64,000 bases of DNA from Lysobacter spongiicola DSM 21749 (GTDB lineage: Bacteria; Pseudomonadota; Gammaproteobacteria; Xanthomonadales; Xanthomonadaceae): contig NZ_FUXP01000011.1 of assembly GCF_900167055.1 (NCBI RefSeq), positions 1 to 64,000 of the forward strand, written 5' to 3'. Each line of letters opens with the position of its first letter. Positions within the stretch are counted from its first letter, which is position 1. Below the pieces are notes generated by a model. It was not told the origin of the DNA, did no database searches, and saw only the letters and a program-made list of their open reading frames with translations. This document shows positions 42,313-50,957 of this stretch, piece by piece. The position numbers and the translations under genes are program-made.

Positions 42313-42360
42313 CGTCACACGCCGCCCCGACCCGGCTCCCGTCGGGTGGGCGCGGTGACG
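42313..42360. terminator. Large hairpin between convergent ettA and fimbrial genes
   Basis: An imperfect long stem (outer CGTCAC/GTGACG, inner CCCGAC/GTCGGG) lies between the two stop codons. It lacks U-runs but its place suggests a two-way terminator. Confidence 0.5.
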
Positions 42361-42367
42361 TGCGGCT

Positions 42368-43423
42368 TCAGTCGTACTCGATGGTGAAGGTCGCGCGGGC
42401 GTTCGCCTTGCCCGGCCCGACGGGCCCGCTGGCGGTCTGGATGTAGCGCGCGCGCAGCGGCAGTTCGAATGTCTGGTTGCCCGGCTGGGTACGGCCCAGC
42501 GGGAGCCCATGGCCGAACGACACCGGCGTTTCCGCCGCCCCGTCCACCCTCACCACCTCCACTCCGATACGGGTGGCGGCGTCGGCACCGCCGTCGATCG
42601 CGATCACGCCGGGTTGGGACGCCAGTGCCGACGAGCTGTCCAGGCGCACCGCGATATCGTTTTGCTGGCCCTCGACGTTGCTGCCCTGGCAGGTCAGCCG
42701 GATCGAGAAGTCACGGGCGTCGGCGCGGGTGCCCGGGCCGCTGAAACGGCTGCTGGGCACCTGGCCGAAGTTCACCACGATGTTCTTGCTGCCCGCATCC
42801 ACTTTGCAGGTCGGGTAGACGATCGTGGTGCCGCGGCCCTTGAAGGTCGACGTGAGCACCGGGCGCCCGGGCTCTTCTGCGACGTAGTAGGTGGTGAACG
42901 GCCCGTTGTTGGCGATGGAACCGGAGCCGGTATTGGCCGCCGTCTTGACAAGCTCGACGATGAACTGGCCGCCGTCCAGACGCCACCGCTTGGTAGAAAA
43001 CCAGGACCAGTTGATGAGCTCGAAATCATGCGGGTAGAAGGTTGCGACCGTGCTGCCCTGCCGGAACACGCGGATTCCCACGCCTTCCACTTTGGTGGGA
43101 TACACGTTGTCGAACGTCGTCGAACCAGTGGCTTGCTCCGCCTGCTCGAATCGCCCACGCGCAACAGAGAAGCTCAGCGGCTCGCAGTAGATCGCGTTTT
43201 CCCGCTCGTTGATCGGGACCTCGATCCGCTTGATCACCGCGCCAATCGGCAGCTCAGGCGCTATCACGACCTGCCCCATGTCCATCTGGACGTCCTGAGC
43301 AACGAGACCCCGCGCCACGCCGCACTTCGCCAAGGCATCGGGCGCGATACTCAGCAGCGCCGCGGCCAGAAAGCCGTAGGCAAGTAGCCCGCCGGGCCAG
43401 GACCGGCCAATCACGCGTCTCAT
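42368..43423 (-). CDS. Fimbrial tip adhesin / two-domain minor pilin of a chaperone-usher system
   Basis: 351 residues. A signal peptide (LLAYGFLAAALLSIAPDALA, about 13-32) precedes a ~170-residue N-terminal domain without a recognised relative. A C-terminal pilin domain (about 210-351) has two Cys (YPTCKVDAG and RLTCQG) and ends in ATFTIEYD, the alternating hydrophobic strand with penultimate Tyr that chaperones bind. This two-domain form is typical of FimH-like tip adhesins. It overlaps the usher stop by 4 bp and is last in the operon. The receptor is unknown. Confidence 0.85.
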   Translation of the reverse strand: MRRVIGRSWPGGLLAYGFLAAALLSIAPDALAKCGVARGLVAQDVQMDMGQVVIAPELPIGAVIKRIEVPINERENAIYCEPLSFSVARGRFEQAEQATGSTTFDNVYPTKVEGVGIRVFRQGSTVATFYPHDFELINWSWFSTKRWRLDGGQFIVELVKTAANTGSGSIANNGPFTTYYVAEEPGRPVLTSTFKGRGTTIVYPTCKVDAGSKNIVVNFGQVPSSRFSGPGTRADARDFSIRLTCQGSNVEGQQNDIAVRLDSSSALASQPGVIAIDGGADAATRIGVEVVRVDGAAETPVSFGHGLPLGRTQPGNQTFELPLRARYIQTASGPVGPGKANARATFTIEYD

Positions 43424-46008
43424 CGGCACGCCGCCTCCAGTCGGGTGAATGCCACCGGCACCTCGCCATCGCGCTCCGGCACGGCGTAGTCGATCCGGCA
43501 TCGGCCGGTATCGCCATCGCTCCACTGCACGAGCAGGCTGCCGGCGTTGTCCTCGGTGCGCACGTACGCCAATCCGCCCTGTCCCACCATGCCGAGCACC
43601 TGTCCGTCCCCGTCGAGCACCCGGGCGCCGAAGGGCAGCGGCTCGCCCGACGGACGCGAAGCGTGGATCAGCAGCGCACGGCCCTGGCGGGTCTCGAAGC
43701 GCAGCCGGCTGATCGCGCCGGCGTAGGGGGCGATCGTCGCGCTGGTGCTCTGCAGTTCGATGTCGTGCGGCATGTCGTACGGATCCAGGGTGACGGTATT
43801 GAGCCGGTAGGGCGAGACGTACGGCACCAGCGCGAATCCGTTGCCGTCCACCCGCACGCCCGGGGCGTTCTGGACCCGCGCGCCCTCCGCGCCGGGAGCC
43901 TCGACCAGCACCATCGTGTCGCCACGCTGGGGCGCGAAGGTCGCGCCGCCGGAATGGACCACCACCGTACCCGAGACGCCGGCCGTGGCCTGCCGGTAGT
44001 CCGCGGCGTGGCTGTAGGAGCCGCTCAGCGCGGCCACCGGGGTGCGGTAGTCGGCCGTGCCCGAGACGCTGGTGCCGCCCTGCCCGGACTCCGACACCGC
44101 GACACCGTAGTTGAACGCATAATCCGGACCGGCCGAGCCGGTGATGCCGATGCGGCTGCTCGACCTGCCATCGCTGCCGGTGCCCACGTCCCCGGTAAGC
44201 GAGACCGGATTCACCGACCGCCCCAATGGCACGCTGAAGCTGAGCAGGTACTGCGTGTCCGCCTCGCCACCCGGTTCGAAGCTGCGCACCGCCGAGACCC
44301 CGTAGTTCAACCGCTTCCACGCGTTGTTGTAGCCGAACTGGAACTGGCGTGCGCGCTCCCGGTCACCCCAGAACTCGCGCACCGAGCCGGTGAGGTACAG
44401 CGCGCCGCGGCCTGGGCCGAGCGGCTGGTTGAGCGTCAGCTGGAACTGGCTGCGCTGGCGCAGCAGCTGGTCGGAGTCGACGCCGCGCTGGACCAGGTCG
44501 CGCGCCAGGATCGCATCTTGCAGGCCGAGGAAGTCCCGGGTGGAATACCGGTAAGCGGCGAGCGCGATGTTGGTGCCGGTCGCGCCGACCAGGTTGCTGT
44601 AGCCGACCCGGATGCTGCGGCCGCTGCGGCTCTCCGCCTCCTGCAGCGACGCGCGCGCGTGGGTGACGTCCACCGCGAACGCGCCCGCCGGCGTGGAGAC
44701 GCCGGCGCCGTACAGCACCGATTCGTAGTCCTCGCTGGCCGCGGCGCCGCCGTAGAGCGTAAGCCGGTTGGCGATGCCGCGCTGGTAGGTGGCCTGCGCG
44801 ACGGCGGGGGGATCCAGCAGGTTCGGGTTGCGTGCGCGGCCCACTGTGATCGCGTACCGCGAGCTGCCCGGCCGCAACATCTGCGCGACCGAACCGTAGG
44901 GGACGTTGAAGCCGCGACGGCGCCCGTCCGCTTCGACCACGGTCACCTCCAGGTCGCCGCCGTAACCGGTGGGATAGAGGTCGTCGATGACGAAGCTGCC
45001 AGGTGCCACGCTGACCGAATGGATCAGCTGGCCGTTCTGGCGGATCTCCACCTGGGCGCTGGTCTCGGCGATGCCGCGCACCACCGGGGCGTAGCCGCGC
45101 AGGGAGTCGGGCAGCATCCGATCGTCGCTGACGAGGCTGGCGCCGCGGTAGGCGATGGAGTCGAACAGCTCGCCGCTGGTGTGGGCATCGCCCAGGGTCA
45201 ACACCCCGCGCAGCGCCGGCAGCGGCCGCCGCAGGTAGGTGGCGATGTTCTCCCAGTCGCTGCCGTCGCGCTCGGACCAGGACAGGCTGGCGTCGTGGCG
45301 CAGTTGCCAACCGGCCAGGTTGAGGCCGCCGTTGAGCCCGAGGTAGGCGGTGCGGTGGTCGCGCCAGGCGCCTTCGCCCCGGCTGCGGCTGTCGATGGCG
45401 CTGAACTGGTACCCGAGATAGCCGGCGCTGATGCCCGGGTCCCACAGTGCCGGGCTGACGTAGCCGCGAGGGGTGCGGCGCATGAAGGCCTGGGGGATCT
45501 CCAGGTCGTAGCGCAGGTCGGCGGAGTCGAAACGTGCGCCTGCGTCCGGGATCCAGTCCGCCAGCGGCCGGCATGCCTCGCCGTCGGCCGCTACGTCCAG
45601 CACCGCGGTCGAATCGACGCCAAGCTCCTCCAGCACCGGCAACGTCAGGCACGCGGCGGCCGCGCCATCCGCGCCCGCCTTGAACTCCAGGTCCCGCCGT
45701 CCCGTCCAGCGGCCGTTGACGTACACGTCAACACGGTACATGCCGGCGACCACCGGGTTGCCGCGCGAGAATGCGGTGAGGTCGATTCCCGCCGCGGCGC
45801 CCGACAGGAAGGCCGGGTTGAACCGGGCTGCTTCGGGCGCATCGGCGCGTCCGGGATCACCGGTGGGGCCCGACGCCATCGCGGGAAACGCCACCGCCAC
45901 GAAAATGGCGGCGGCCAACATGCGCGGGGAATGCCGCATTGCCCGTCCGGCCGTCCGCGTGGAGAGGCCGTTGTTCAATCGATCTTCCAAGCCGCCCCCC
46001 TTGAACAC
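43420..46008 (-). CDS. Outer-membrane usher (FimD/PapC family)
   Basis: 862 residues from the GTG at 46008; ATG 45939 (MRHSPRMLAAAIFVAVAFPA) would give 839 residues with a cleaner signal peptide, so the start is uncertain. The mature N-terminus (RFNPAFLSGAAAGIDLTAFS) is the chaperone-subunit docking domain. It is followed by the beta-barrel region (GYVSPALWDPGISAGYLGYQ), the plug (DDLYPTGYGGDLEVTVVEAD) and C-terminal domains (FGARVLDGDGQVLGMVGQGG). It assembles fimbrial subunits and exports them. It lies 10 bp after the chaperone gene. Confidence 0.95.
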   Translation of the reverse strand: MFKGGGLEDRLNNGLSTRTAGRAMRHSPRMLAAAIFVAVAFPAMASGPTGDPGRADAPEAARFNPAFLSGAAAGIDLTAFSRGNPVVAGMYRVDVYVNGRWTGRRDLEFKAGADGAAAACLTLPVLEELGVDSTAVLDVAADGEACRPLADWIPDAGARFDSADLRYDLEIPQAFMRRTPRGYVSPALWDPGISAGYLGYQFSAIDSRSRGEGAWRDHRTAYLGLNGGLNLAGWQLRHDASLSWSERDGSDWENIATYLRRPLPALRGVLTLGDAHTSGELFDSIAYRGASLVSDDRMLPDSLRGYAPVVRGIAETSAQVEIRQNGQLIHSVSVAPGSFVIDDLYPTGYGGDLEVTVVEADGRRRGFNVPYGSVAQMLRPGSSRYAITVGRARNPNLLDPPAVAQATYQRGIANRLTLYGGAAASEDYESVLYGAGVSTPAGAFAVDVTHARASLQEAESRSGRSIRVGYSNLVGATGTNIALAAYRYSTRDFLGLQDAILARDLVQRGVDSDQLLRQRSQFQLTLNQPLGPGRGALYLTGSVREFWGDRERARQFQFGYNNAWKRLNYGVSAVRSFEPGGEADTQYLLSFSVPLGRSVNPVSLTGDVGTGSDGRSSSRIGITGSAGPDYAFNYGVAVSESGQGGTSVSGTADYRTPVAALSGSYSHAADYRQATAGVSGTVVVHSGGATFAPQRGDTMVLVEAPGAEGARVQNAPGVRVDGNGFALVPYVSPYRLNTVTLDPYDMPHDIELQSTSATIAPYAGAISRLRFETRQGRALLIHASRPSGEPLPFGARVLDGDGQVLGMVGQGGLAYVRTEDNAGSLLVQWSDGDTGRCRIDYAVPERDGEVPVAFTRLEAACR

Positions 46009-46018
46009 ACCGCTCAGT

Positions 46019-46738
46019 TCACGGTCCCACTGCCGAGGTGTACTCGGCGCGTCCGCCGTAATCGTTGACCGTCGTGAACGCGACCTGCCGGACCGCCCCG
46101 TCCACCGCCCAGCGGGCCTTCTCCCCCGGCGCCAGCATCCGCCCGCGCTCCTCCAGCGTCGCCAGCGCGGTGCCGTCGGCGCCGAGCGCCCGCAGTTCCA
46201 CCACGGTGACGTGGAACGGGGTCGGGTTGCTGACCTGCAGGGCGCCGCCTTCGCGGCGCCACTGCAACGCTGCCGGCGCCTCGTTCGCGGTGCCGGGCAG
46301 ACCTTGGGGCCGGTAGAACAGCTTGACCCGCGAACGGAACGCGACCTGCAGGTAGTTCTGCTCCGCGCCGGCCTCGGGCGCCGGCGGCACCTCCAGCACG
46401 TTGAGCCAGTACACCGACTCGCGCTGCGGCGGCAGCGCCTCGCCGGCGAAGATGATGCGCAATGCCTGCCCGCGGGCCGGTTCGATCCGGCTGATCGGCG
46501 GCGTGATCAGGAACGGCGCGGCGCTGTCTTCCGGCGCCTGGTCCGGGTCGCCGCTGTCGATCCATGCCTGTACCAGCGCCGGGCTGTCGCCGGTGTTGGT
46601 CAGCTGCACGGTCACCTCGCGCGCCTGCGCGGGGTAGACCACCCGGGTGCCGTTGATGATCACCCCGGCCAACGCCGGCGCGATGCAGGTCAACAGGAGC
46701 GTCGCGGCAAGCAGCGCCCGGGCGGGGAAATGGGTCAT
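46019..46738 (-). CDS. Periplasmic fimbrial chaperone (PapD/FimC family)
   Basis: 239 residues. Signal peptide MTHFPARALLAATLLLTCIA ending in PALAG. Immunoglobulin-like N-domain starts GVIINGTRVVYPAQAREVTV, with the subunit-anchoring Arg, and the anchoring Lys lies in FRSRVKLFYRP (about 140). It donates its G1 strand to pilins and delivers them to the usher. The start at 46738 is preferred because it begins the signal peptide; the longer open frame overlaps the pilin gene. Confidence 0.95.
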   Translation of the reverse strand: MTHFPARALLAATLLLTCIAPALAGVIINGTRVVYPAQAREVTVQLTNTGDSPALVQAWIDSGDPDQAPEDSAAPFLITPPISRIEPARGQALRIIFAGEALPPQRESVYWLNVLEVPPAPEAGAEQNYLQVAFRSRVKLFYRPQGLPGTANEAPAALQWRREGGALQVSNPTPFHVTVVELRALGADGTALATLEERGRMLAPGEKARWAVDGAVRQVAFTTVNDYGGRAEYTSAVGP

Positions 46739-46765
46739 CGGGTGCTGTCCGGCGTCGCGCCGGGC

Positions 46766-46791
46766 GGCACGGCGTCCAGGGACACCGCACC
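46766..46791 (-). terminator. Stem-loop between the major pilin and chaperone genes
   Basis: GTCC/GGAC capped by a 2-nt loop extends, with two G-U pairs, into GGTGCGG/CCGTGCC on the minus strand. There is no U-run. Such stems after a major pilin often give more pilin than chaperone mRNA. Confidence 0.45.
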
Positions 46792-46806
46792 GCCCCGCGC
46801 CGCGAA

Positions 46807-47340
46807 TCAGTTGTAGATGATGGTGTAGGCGACGCTGGTGGTGACGCCACCCGCGGTGGCCGCACCGGTGGCGTAGTACTCGGCGGCATAGTCGAGGTTC
46901 GCCGAGCCGTCGCCGGCCACGGTGACCCACTGCGAGTTCGCCTGCGCGGTGCCCGACGCCTGCACCGGGATCAGCTGGCCGTTGTCGCCCAGCAGCTGGA
47001 CCTGCACGTTGCCGGCCGTACCCTGGTTGTTCAGGCGGCCGCTGTCGTTGTCGACGGTGGCGCCGGGCTCGAAGTACGTGGCGACATCGCCACCGGTCGG
47101 GCAGTTCGCCAGGGTGATCGCAAACCCGGTGCGACCGGCGGTCTGGCCCGCTGTCGCCAGCGCGCTGCTGGCCACCGTCGGCAGGGTGACGGTGAAATCT
47201 TCGCCGCCCGGCGTGGTGATATCGCAGGTCTGGGCGGTGACTTCGCCGTTGAAGGTGATGGTGCCGTCTGCAGCGCTTGCCGAAAGCGGCGCGAGGACAG
47301 CAGCAGTAAGGCCAGCGGCCAGGACAATCGACTTACGCAT
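46807..47340 (-). CDS. Major fimbrial subunit (type 1 / FimA-like pilin)
   Basis: 177 residues. Signal peptide MRKSIVLAAGLTAAVLAPLS ending ASA-AD. The mature pilin starts DGTITFNGEVTAQTCDI, has the conserved disulfide pair C39 and C80, and ends TSVAYTIIYN with penultimate Tyr. It should polymerise into the fimbrial rod by donor-strand exchange. First gene of the operon; GGGGA lies 8 bp before the start. A CRP/Clp-like site is 73 bp upstream. Confidence 0.93.
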   Translation of the reverse strand: MRKSIVLAAGLTAAVLAPLSASAADGTITFNGEVTAQTCDITTPGGEDFTVTLPTVASSALATAGQTAGRTGFAITLANCPTGGDVATYFEPGATVDNDSGRLNNQGTAGNVQVQLLGDNGQLIPVQASGTAQANSQWVTVAGDGSANLDYAAEYYATGAATAGGVTTSVAYTIIYN

Positions 47341-47412
47341 TGGAATTCCCCATTACGGATGATGTGCGATGGCTTCTCCGGCAAGGCGCACTTCGAGCAT
47401 GCCGGCAGCGAA

Positions 47413-47428
47413 GGTGAAACTGATCACA
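47413..47428 (-). promoter_or_regulatory. CRP/Clp-like binding site upstream of the pilin gene
   Basis: The minus strand reads TGTGATCAGTTTCACC, matching TGTGA-N6-TCACA at nine of ten positions. Xanthomonads use the CRP homologue Clp, whose sites have this form. It is inferred to control the fimbrial operon. Confidence 0.55.
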
Positions 47429-47524
47429 GTTCGCCCGGGCAATTGTCACACAAGAAACGTGCCAACGCGCGCAACTTGCCCCACTGGGCTTCGCCAACCC
47501 CTCTTTGCTCAAATATGTCAGGAA

Positions 47525-47568
47525 GTGACGCAATCCGCTGACGCGACTCGTCCCATGCCTTGCGTCAC
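47525..47568. promoter_or_regulatory. TGACGC repeat array in the divergent fimbrial promoter region
   Basis: GTGACGCAA (47525-47533) and its exact complement TTGCGTCAC (47560-47568) flank a further TGACGC (47539-47544). The 321-bp gap 47341-47661 holds this array, the Clp-like site and no other gene. It looks like an operator for an unknown regulator. Confidence 0.45.
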
Positions 47569-47661
47569 CCGGGCATCGTGCCAAGGGTCACAGATCAACG
47601 ATCCCGTCCTCCAGCGAAGCACGCCCCGGCCGTCAACCCGGACGACTGACGGAGAGACGCG

Positions 47662-48036
47662 ATGCGAGGTACTGCACTTCTGGTGGGGCTGCTGGCTGCG
47701 CTTGCCGTTCCCGCGCCGGTCCTGGCAGACGGCCTGATACGGTTCAGCGGCCGGATCGTTGAAGCGCCCTGTGTCGCCAGCATCTCCGCGGCGAACGAAG
47801 TGATGCTCAGCAACTGCCCCATGGCGGCCGCTGGTTCCACACTGGAAATCAGCTCGCTCAGCGGACAGGGGCCAGCCCGGTTGGTGGATCCCGCTTCCGG
47901 TGCGGGCGCGGGCGAAGTGCCGGTGGCCGCCGAAACCATCGTCGACAACAAGCGCAACTTCTCGTCGCGCTATCACATCGAACCGGCCGCACAGGCTGCC
48001 GGGGGCACGTACATGTTGAGGATCGACTATCTCTGA
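47662..48036 (+). CDS. Orphan short pilin-like protein
   Basis: 124 residues. Signal peptide (ALLVGLLAALAVPAPVLADG, cleavage near residue 22). The start of the mature part, LIRFSGRIVEAPC, resembles type 1 pilins, with Cys 37 and 52, and the end YMLRIDYL has a penultimate Tyr as in chaperone-bound pilins. It is about 50 residues shorter than the major pilin. It lies alone on the opposite strand, diverging from the fimbrial operon, with GGAG 7 bp before the start. It may be a minor subunit, adaptor or assembly terminator; this is inference. Confidence 0.72.
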   Translation: MRGTALLVGLLAALAVPAPVLADGLIRFSGRIVEAPCVASISAANEVMLSNCPMAAAGSTLEISSLSGQGPARLVDPASGAGAGEVPVAAETIVDNKRNFSSRYHIEPAAQAAGGTYMLRIDYL

Positions 48037-48084
48037 CGGCCACCGGCCGGGATAATGCAGCCCTCGGGGCAGACGGAGTGGTCG

Positions 48085-48912
48085 ATGGAATTCATGCAGG
48101 CGCTCAGGCTGAGGTGGAGCGAGGCCGATTCGCTGGTATGCGTCGGGCTCGACCCGGAGCCGGCCCGTTTCCCGGTCGCGCTGGCCGACCACCCCGACGC
48201 GGTGTTCGAGTTCTGCCGCGCGATCATCGATGCGACGGCACCGTTCGTCTGCAGCTTCAAGCCGCAGATCGCGCACTTTGCCGCGCTGGGTGAAGAGGAT
48301 GCGCTGGCGCGGCTGATCGCCCACGTGCACGACGCCCATCCCGGCGTCCCGGTCATCCTGGACTCCAAGCGCAGCGACATCGGCAGCACCGCGCGCCACT
48401 ACGCGACCGAAGCCTTCGATCGCTACGGCGCCGATGCGGTCACCGCCAATCCGTACCTGGGGCGGGACTCGGTGCAGCCGTTCCTCGACCGGGCCGATCG
48501 CGGCGTCGTGATCCTGTGCCGCACCTCCAACCCCGGCGCTTCCGACCTGCAGGACCTCACCGTGCAATCAGGCGGCGGTCCGGGCCGCCCGCTCTACCAG
48601 CAGGTCGCCGAAACCATCGCGCAGGATTGGAACGGCAATGGCAACTGCGCGCTGGTGGTCGGCGCGACCTGGCCGGTGCAGTTGCGCGAGGTCCGGGCCA
48701 TCGTCGGCGACATGCCCTTCCTGGTGCCCGGCGTCGGCGCCCAGGGCGGCGATGTTGAGGCCGTGGTCCGCAATGCCAGGACCGCGGACGGGACCGGGCT
48801 GGTGGTGAGCTCGTCGCGTGCGGTGCTGTATGCGTCCAATGGCAGCGACTTCGCACAGGCCGCCGCCGATGCGGCGCGCGAGCTGCGCGACCGGATCAAC
48901 CGCTTCCGCTGA
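48085..48912 (+). CDS. pyrF: Orotidine 5'-phosphate decarboxylase
   Basis: 275 residues, the longer (type 2) form. Last step of UMP synthesis. [17 protein letters not shown] near residue 16, the catalytic [20 protein letters not shown] (about 92-111), [18 protein letters not shown] and [15 protein letters not shown] are family motifs. The start at 48085 follows GGAG by 6 bp; a further ATG at 48094 is possible. Single gene, convergent with the glycosyltransferases. Confidence 0.95.
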   Translation: MEFMQALRLRWSEADSLVCVGLDPEPARFPVALADHPDAVFEFCRAIIDATAPFVCSFKPQIAHFAALGEEDALARLIAHVHDAHPGVPVILDSKRSDIGSTARHYATEAFDRYGADAVTANPYLGRDSVQPFLDRADRGVVILCRTSNPGASDLQDLTVQSGGGPGRPLYQQVAETIAQDWNGNGNCALVVGATWPVQLREVRAIVGDMPFLVPGVGAQGGDVEAVVRNARTADGTGLVVSSSRAVLYASNGSDFAQAAADAARELRDRINRFR

Positions 48913-48934
48913 ACTCGCCAGCACCCCGCCTTGT

Positions 48935-49017
48935 GTAGGAGCGGCTTCAGCCGCGGCTACCGGGCCCCAGGGGATCAGGCGCGGCTACCGGGCCCCAGGG
49001 GATCAGGCGCGGCTGCG
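48935..49017. repeat. Lone REP arm followed by a 28-bp tandem duplication
   Basis: A type-A arm at 48935-48956 has no partner. It runs into two identical 28-bp units (48953-48980 and 48981-49008, each beginning GCGGCTACCGGGCCCC) and a partial third. The glycosyltransferase stop codon lies inside the second unit. Confidence 0.85.
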
Positions 49018-50034
49018 CCAACGGGCACGGACTGCGGCAATCGGGAAGCGCAGCCATATGGCGAGGAATACCGCCGTGGCGACCCAGGCCCCGCGGCGCT
49101 GCGCTTCGAACTTTCGGAAGTAGCGCCAAAGTCCGCGGTGCTTGTGCCATTCGACGAACAGCGGCCGGGAGCGGCTGGACACGCCTCGCACGTGCACGAC
49201 CCGCACCCGGTTGGCCACGGCGATGTTCGCGCCTGCCTGCGTGGCGCGCCGGCAGAGGTCGAGATCCTCGGCGTGGAGGCGATAGCCTTCGTCGAAGCCT
49301 TCGATCCGTTCGAACAACGGACGGGGCATGAACATCAGTGCGCCGGAGATGGCCTCGACCGGCTGCAGTTCCACGCGGTCATCGGCGGGAATCGCCATGC
49401 CGGTACGCGCGTCACCGCCCACGCGGCCCACACGCCCGGCGATGGCGCCCAGCATGGCGCCGAAATCGGGATGTCGGCGACGCGCCGCCGGATCCCGCAC
49501 GCCGTCCTCCCCCACCAGGTCCGCGCCCAGCAGGAAATCGCCGGTGTCACCCGCCAACGTCCGCAACCGCGAGAGCGTGTCGGCGTCGACCAGGCAATCC
49601 GGATTCACGAAGGCCAGCCAACGGCAATCCGCGGCGGTCACCGCTACGTCGGTCGCCCCCTGGTTGCAGGCGACCGCAAAACCCGGGTTGTCGGGGTTGC
49701 CGATGAAGCGCACGCGCGGATCGGCGCTGGCATGCCGGTGGAGGATCTCCAGGCTGCCGTCGTTGGACTGGTTGTCCACCACCCGGATCGCGCCCATGCC
49801 GGTCGCCGCCCGCAGCCGCAGCAGACACGCATCCAGCGTCGATGCACTCTGGTGGCTGACCACCACCGCCGCGATCGCCCCGAGGTCATCGGCGGCGACG
49901 TGCTGCCGGCAGTCGTCCGATGGGCTGCCGTTCGGCCGATTGCCGCTCGGCCGGGCCTGGTTTTGCTGGTGCTGGTTTTGCTGGTGCTGGTTTTGCTGGT
50001 GCTGGTTTTGCTGGTGCTTGTCCTGCCGGGTCAT
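49003..50034 (-). CDS. GT2-family glycosyltransferase (rhamnosyltransferase-like) with HQQNQ repeats
   Basis: 343 residues. A polar N-terminus of about 25 residues holds four HQQNQ repeats. The GT-A domain follows (AAVVVSHQSASTLDACLLRL, VVDNQSNDGSLEIL, NPGFAVACNQGA and the metal-site-like FVNPDCLVDADTL), then ISGALMFMPRPLFERIEGFD and AEDLDLCRRA. This layout matches WbbL/RfbN-type rhamnosyl or related transferases acting at the inner membrane on surface polysaccharide. The last residues (SRA) and stop are encoded in tandem-duplicated DNA. It overlaps the next glycosyltransferase by 4 bp. Confidence 0.85.
   Translation of the reverse strand: MTRQDKHQQNQHQQNQHQQNQHQQNQARPSGNRPNGSPSDDCRQHVAADDLGAIAAVVVSHQSASTLDACLLRLRAATGMGAIRVVDNQSNDGSLEILHRHASADPRVRFIGNPDNPGFAVACNQGATDVAVTAADCRWLAFVNPDCLVDADTLSRLRTLAGDTGDFLLGADLVGEDGVRDPAARRRHPDFGAMLGAIAGRVGRVGGDARTGMAIPADDRVELQPVEAISGALMFMPRPLFERIEGFDEGYRLHAEDLDLCRRATQAGANIAVANRVRVVHVRGVSSRSRPLFVEWHKHRGLWRYFRKFEAQRRGAWVATAVFLAIWLRFPIAAVRARWRSRA
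49961..50020. repeat. Four 15-bp tandem repeats encoding HQQNQ
   Basis: TTTTGCTGGTGCTGG occurs at 49961, 49976 and 49991 exactly and at 50006 with one change. The unit length is a multiple of three, so copy-number change alters protein length and not frame. Confidence 0.95.
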
Positions 50035-50921
50035 GGCGCCGCCCCGCCAGGACGATCCGTGCCGTTTCGCGGACCCGGTTCCGGCTCGTCCGGGAACAGT
50101 TCCGCCTGCGGCTCCGGCGGACCGGTGGTCGCCAGAAGCTCGGAGAGCCGATCACGCGCGGCACCGAGCGGATCGCGCATCAGGAAGCCGGCGACGCGGG
50201 CGTGCCAGTCCGGCCAGCGCACGGCCAGCCGTTCACCGTCGCCCTCGAATGCACTGCCTTCGCCACGCCGGACGACGAAAGCCGATTCGCACAGCGCATT
50301 GCGCCAGCCCAGCCCGGACAGCCGCAATGACAGGTCGATCAGCGCGGCATACCAGGAACCATAGCTGGCAGCGTCCAGCCCCTTGGCACGCAGGCGGGCG
50401 CTACCGCGCAACAGCACTGCGTGGGCCACGGCGGCGGGCAACTCGGGGTACGACAGGGGCATGCGCGCAGCGGCGCGAGCCAGCCGCTCGACGTCTTCGG
50501 GCGGGGCATTGATCTCCCCGATGCGCGGCCAGGCGACGGCTTCTCCTGCATTGCTCCAGGGGGTGGCCGTCGCAATCGCACCGTCAGCGGCCAGGCAGGC
50601 CGACAGGCGGACCAGCCACCCCGGCAGCGGCACCGAATCGCATGCGAGCACCGCCACGTCGGCATCGCCACAGGCGGCAAGCACCTCGTCCAGGTGCGCG
50701 ACCTCGCCAATGCTGCGTTGCCGCCGGGTGTAGTCGGCCTGCAACGGAGTCCGGGCCATCCAGCGCTCGATGATGGCGAACCCACGCGGGCCGGCCTGGC
50801 CGTCGTCGGCCAGCCAGACACGCGTCCCTGCCGGCGTGGACGCGTCCAGCGCCGCCAAGCATGCGTCCAGCGCCTCGTCGTCCGCACCCACCGGCACCAC
50901 CACGATCGGCCGCTCAGCCAT
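50031..50921 (-). CDS. Glycosyltransferase-like protein (GT-A fold, GT2-related)
   Basis: 296 residues. Begins ERPIVVVPVGADDEALDACL and carries VLACDSVPLPGWLVRLSACL where GT2 enzymes have the donor-metal site, then GEINAPPEDVERLARAAARM. The usual C-terminal catalytic motifs are weak, so activity is uncertain. The tail is Pro/Glu-rich. ATG 50921 is chosen because GGAG lies 5 bp upstream; GTG 50927 is possible. Lies 36 bp after gspD and overlaps the following glycosyltransferase by 4 bp. Confidence 0.7.
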   Translation of the reverse strand: MAERPIVVVPVGADDEALDACLAALDASTPAGTRVWLADDGQAGPRGFAIIERWMARTPLQADYTRRQRSIGEVAHLDEVLAACGDADVAVLACDSVPLPGWLVRLSACLAADGAIATATPWSNAGEAVAWPRIGEINAPPEDVERLARAAARMPLSYPELPAAVAHAVLLRGSARLRAKGLDAASYGSWYAALIDLSLRLSGLGWRNALCESAFVVRRGEGSAFEGDGERLAVRWPDWHARVAGFLMRDPLGAARDRLSELLATTGPPEPQAELFPDEPEPGPRNGTDRPGGAAP

Positions 50922-50957
50922 GACCACTCCTGCCCCCCATGCCAGGCGTTGCCACGT

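Noticed and set aside
49961-50020. Possible CRISPR array
   Set aside because: Units are contiguous 15-mers without spacers and lie in a coding frame; the REP clusters likewise lack regular spacers and cas genes.
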